From contig AP026128.1 of the NCBI GenBank assembly GCA_030295235.1, positions 1,054,001 to 1,118,000 on the forward strand: a DNA stretch of 64,000 nt, in the 5' to 3' direction. Shown here in pieces: positions 62,938 to 64,000 of this stretch (within the stretch, counting starts at the first letter, position 1; every line of letters begins with the position of its first letter). Position numbers and translations under genes: made by a program. The notes under the pieces are model-generated. The model was not told where the DNA came from. It did not search any database and was given only the letters and a program-made list of their open reading frames with translations. The DNA comes from Fistulifera solaris. Its lineage: Eukaryota > Bacillariophyta > Bacillariophyceae > Naviculales > Stauroneidaceae.

Positions 62938-64000
62938 ATGGCCCTGCGAACGATACTCGCTTACTTGTTGCTATTCACGCATTCCTCCACGGCGGGTCCG
63001 TTTGGCGGTTCAAACAACAAACAAAAATCCTCTTCTACCAGATCCAAAGACGAATTTACCACAACCTTCCTTACACGCACCTTTCTCTGTTATATCGACC
63101 ATTGTTTTGGCACAAAAAACAAAAGGTGCCGACGGCATTTCGGCGCCAACGACAGTCTCATGGGATATTCAATCGGGTTGTATGCTCGTACCGAACGGAG
63201 ACGCTCGGGAAGCTCCTCTATGGTGTGGACGCGCCCAGTGGTCATCACCCCAAAGTCTGCCGCTCTGGAATACACTGGCGTTACTCAGCGATTTGCTCAT
63301 TGTGGTCGTCGAATCGCCCGATCCAACGCCCGATCCTCCATCCGACTGTATGCAGGCACTCGTCGATGGCTTGCGACAACGCGTGCATGCGGCAGGATTA
63401 CCGAAAGGAAGATTGATTATACTGCGGAATCATCTGGCGACACTAGAAGAAATAGGAGAATGGAAGGAACATTTAGACACATCACTGGGTCTTTCTTCGA
63501 AGTTGTCACCGGAATTGTTGCAACTATTTTTCGTTTCCTCGGGAAATTCGTTTAAAGAAGCGTTGCAAGATACGATATGGGATGCAGTTCAAGCACAAGG
63601 TGTTTGTGAGATTTTGAGAAATGACGTGGAAGCATTTGCCCCTCTTTTTCAGCGGGTCTTTCATTCCAAAGGTGGTCTGCAAGAATCGAACGTGTTGGAA
63701 AAACAGGTATCACGATCGCTCTTCCCCCCGCGACTAATGAAAGAGACGGAACTTACGCCGTTTGATTTGGGATTGCGCGAATCGGCTATGGCTGCGTTAC
63801 GAATAGTACAGTCGACACAAGAACAGGCGTGTCTCGATTCGGAAAAGAGTCTGCTCGATTTTTCGTCGTTGGTAGACCCCATTTTGGATGATCTGGCTCA
63901 AAACCTGAATCTACTCTCATCACCACAAGCCAAACGAGTCATGGAAGGGCAAATACGCGAGAGAGTTATACATCTTTACGATCATCACCTGCGATCACTA
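62938..64000 (+). CDS. Secretory-pathway protein, unknown, cut by window end
   Basis: Starts at ATG 62938 with a signal peptide (MALRTILAYLLLFTHSSTAG). A frame change at the A run 63023-63027 (one A fewer) leads into a long clean frame that stays open to base 64000, about 350 residues so far. Segments seen: LHAPFSVISTIVLAQKTKGAD, LWCGRAQWSSPQSLPLW, SDLLIVVVESPDPTPDPP, GRLIILRNHLATLEE, and a helical QIRERVIHLYDHHLRSL at the edge. The pairing of a hydrophobic strand ending VVVESPD with IILRN is loosely reminiscent of the dynamin-like GTPases of the atlastin/Sey1/GBP group, but no P-loop is clear, so I leave it unassigned. Confidence 0.65.

Noticed and set aside
1-64000. Retroviral, LTR-type or Polinton-like remains
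   Set aside because: I looked for reverse transcriptase, integrase, capsid and protein-primed polymerase motifs in the frames and saw none.

Overview
The window looks like nuclear DNA from a diatom, most likely a pennate one. Coding is dense on both strands with short intergenic gaps, and introns are few, short (59 to 96 nt) and of GT-AG type. At least five proteins begin with a signal peptide ending in an ASAFAP-like cleavage motif (aromatic or leucine at +1), the hallmark of import into a secondary red plastid. A UFD1 paralogue with a signal peptide fits the symbiont-derived ERAD-like importer (SELMA) known from diatoms and other algae with complex red plastids. I cannot name the species.

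Layout. 1-9.4 kb: a polytopic CREST-like membrane protein (cut by the window edge), an ADP/ATP carrier, the secretory UFD1, a kinesin, a spliced nuclease with a multipart presequence, and a protein kinase. 10-15.4 kb: a plastid-type aspartate aminotransferase, a minisatellite, two tandem alpha-kinases with an N-terminal zinc finger plus the relic of a third copy, and a single-domain SBDS protein. 15.4-17.5 kb: a repeat-rich gap holding an array of about 230 bp units. 17.5-31.5 kb: a CC2D1-like DM14/C2 protein, two unknown proteins, a large PWWP-like repeat protein, a second protein kinase, a GT61 glycosyltransferase and a plastid-targeted unknown. 31.8-45.6 kb: ribosomal P2, an NCA2/DGS1-like protein, a small basic protein, a hexose-6-phosphate mutarotase, a PUB-UBX protein and the meiotic helicase HFM1/MER3. 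45.7-64 kb: VPS15, an IGPS-like protein, a four-Tudor protein, a cysteine-rich surface protein, a plastid unknown, a foldback element, TspO, NUP133 and an unknown secretory protein cut by the window edge.

The genes are not an operon or a single pathway. Functional links are loose: plastid biology (UFD1, AAT, NCA2-like, IGPS-like, two unknowns), p97/CDC48 partners (UFD1, PUB-UBX), and endomembrane traffic (VPS15, CC2D1).

One feature affects almost every long gene. Nineteen single-base frame breaks occur in fourteen genes. Nearly all lie in mononucleotide runs, and each is restored by one base more or less. Coding lengths corrected this way came out divisible by three in the genes I totalled. 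I read these mainly as consensus errors rather than gene decay, and I give gene spans on that basis. I saw no retrovirus-like, Polinton or other viral element, no rRNA or tRNA gene, and no CRISPR array.
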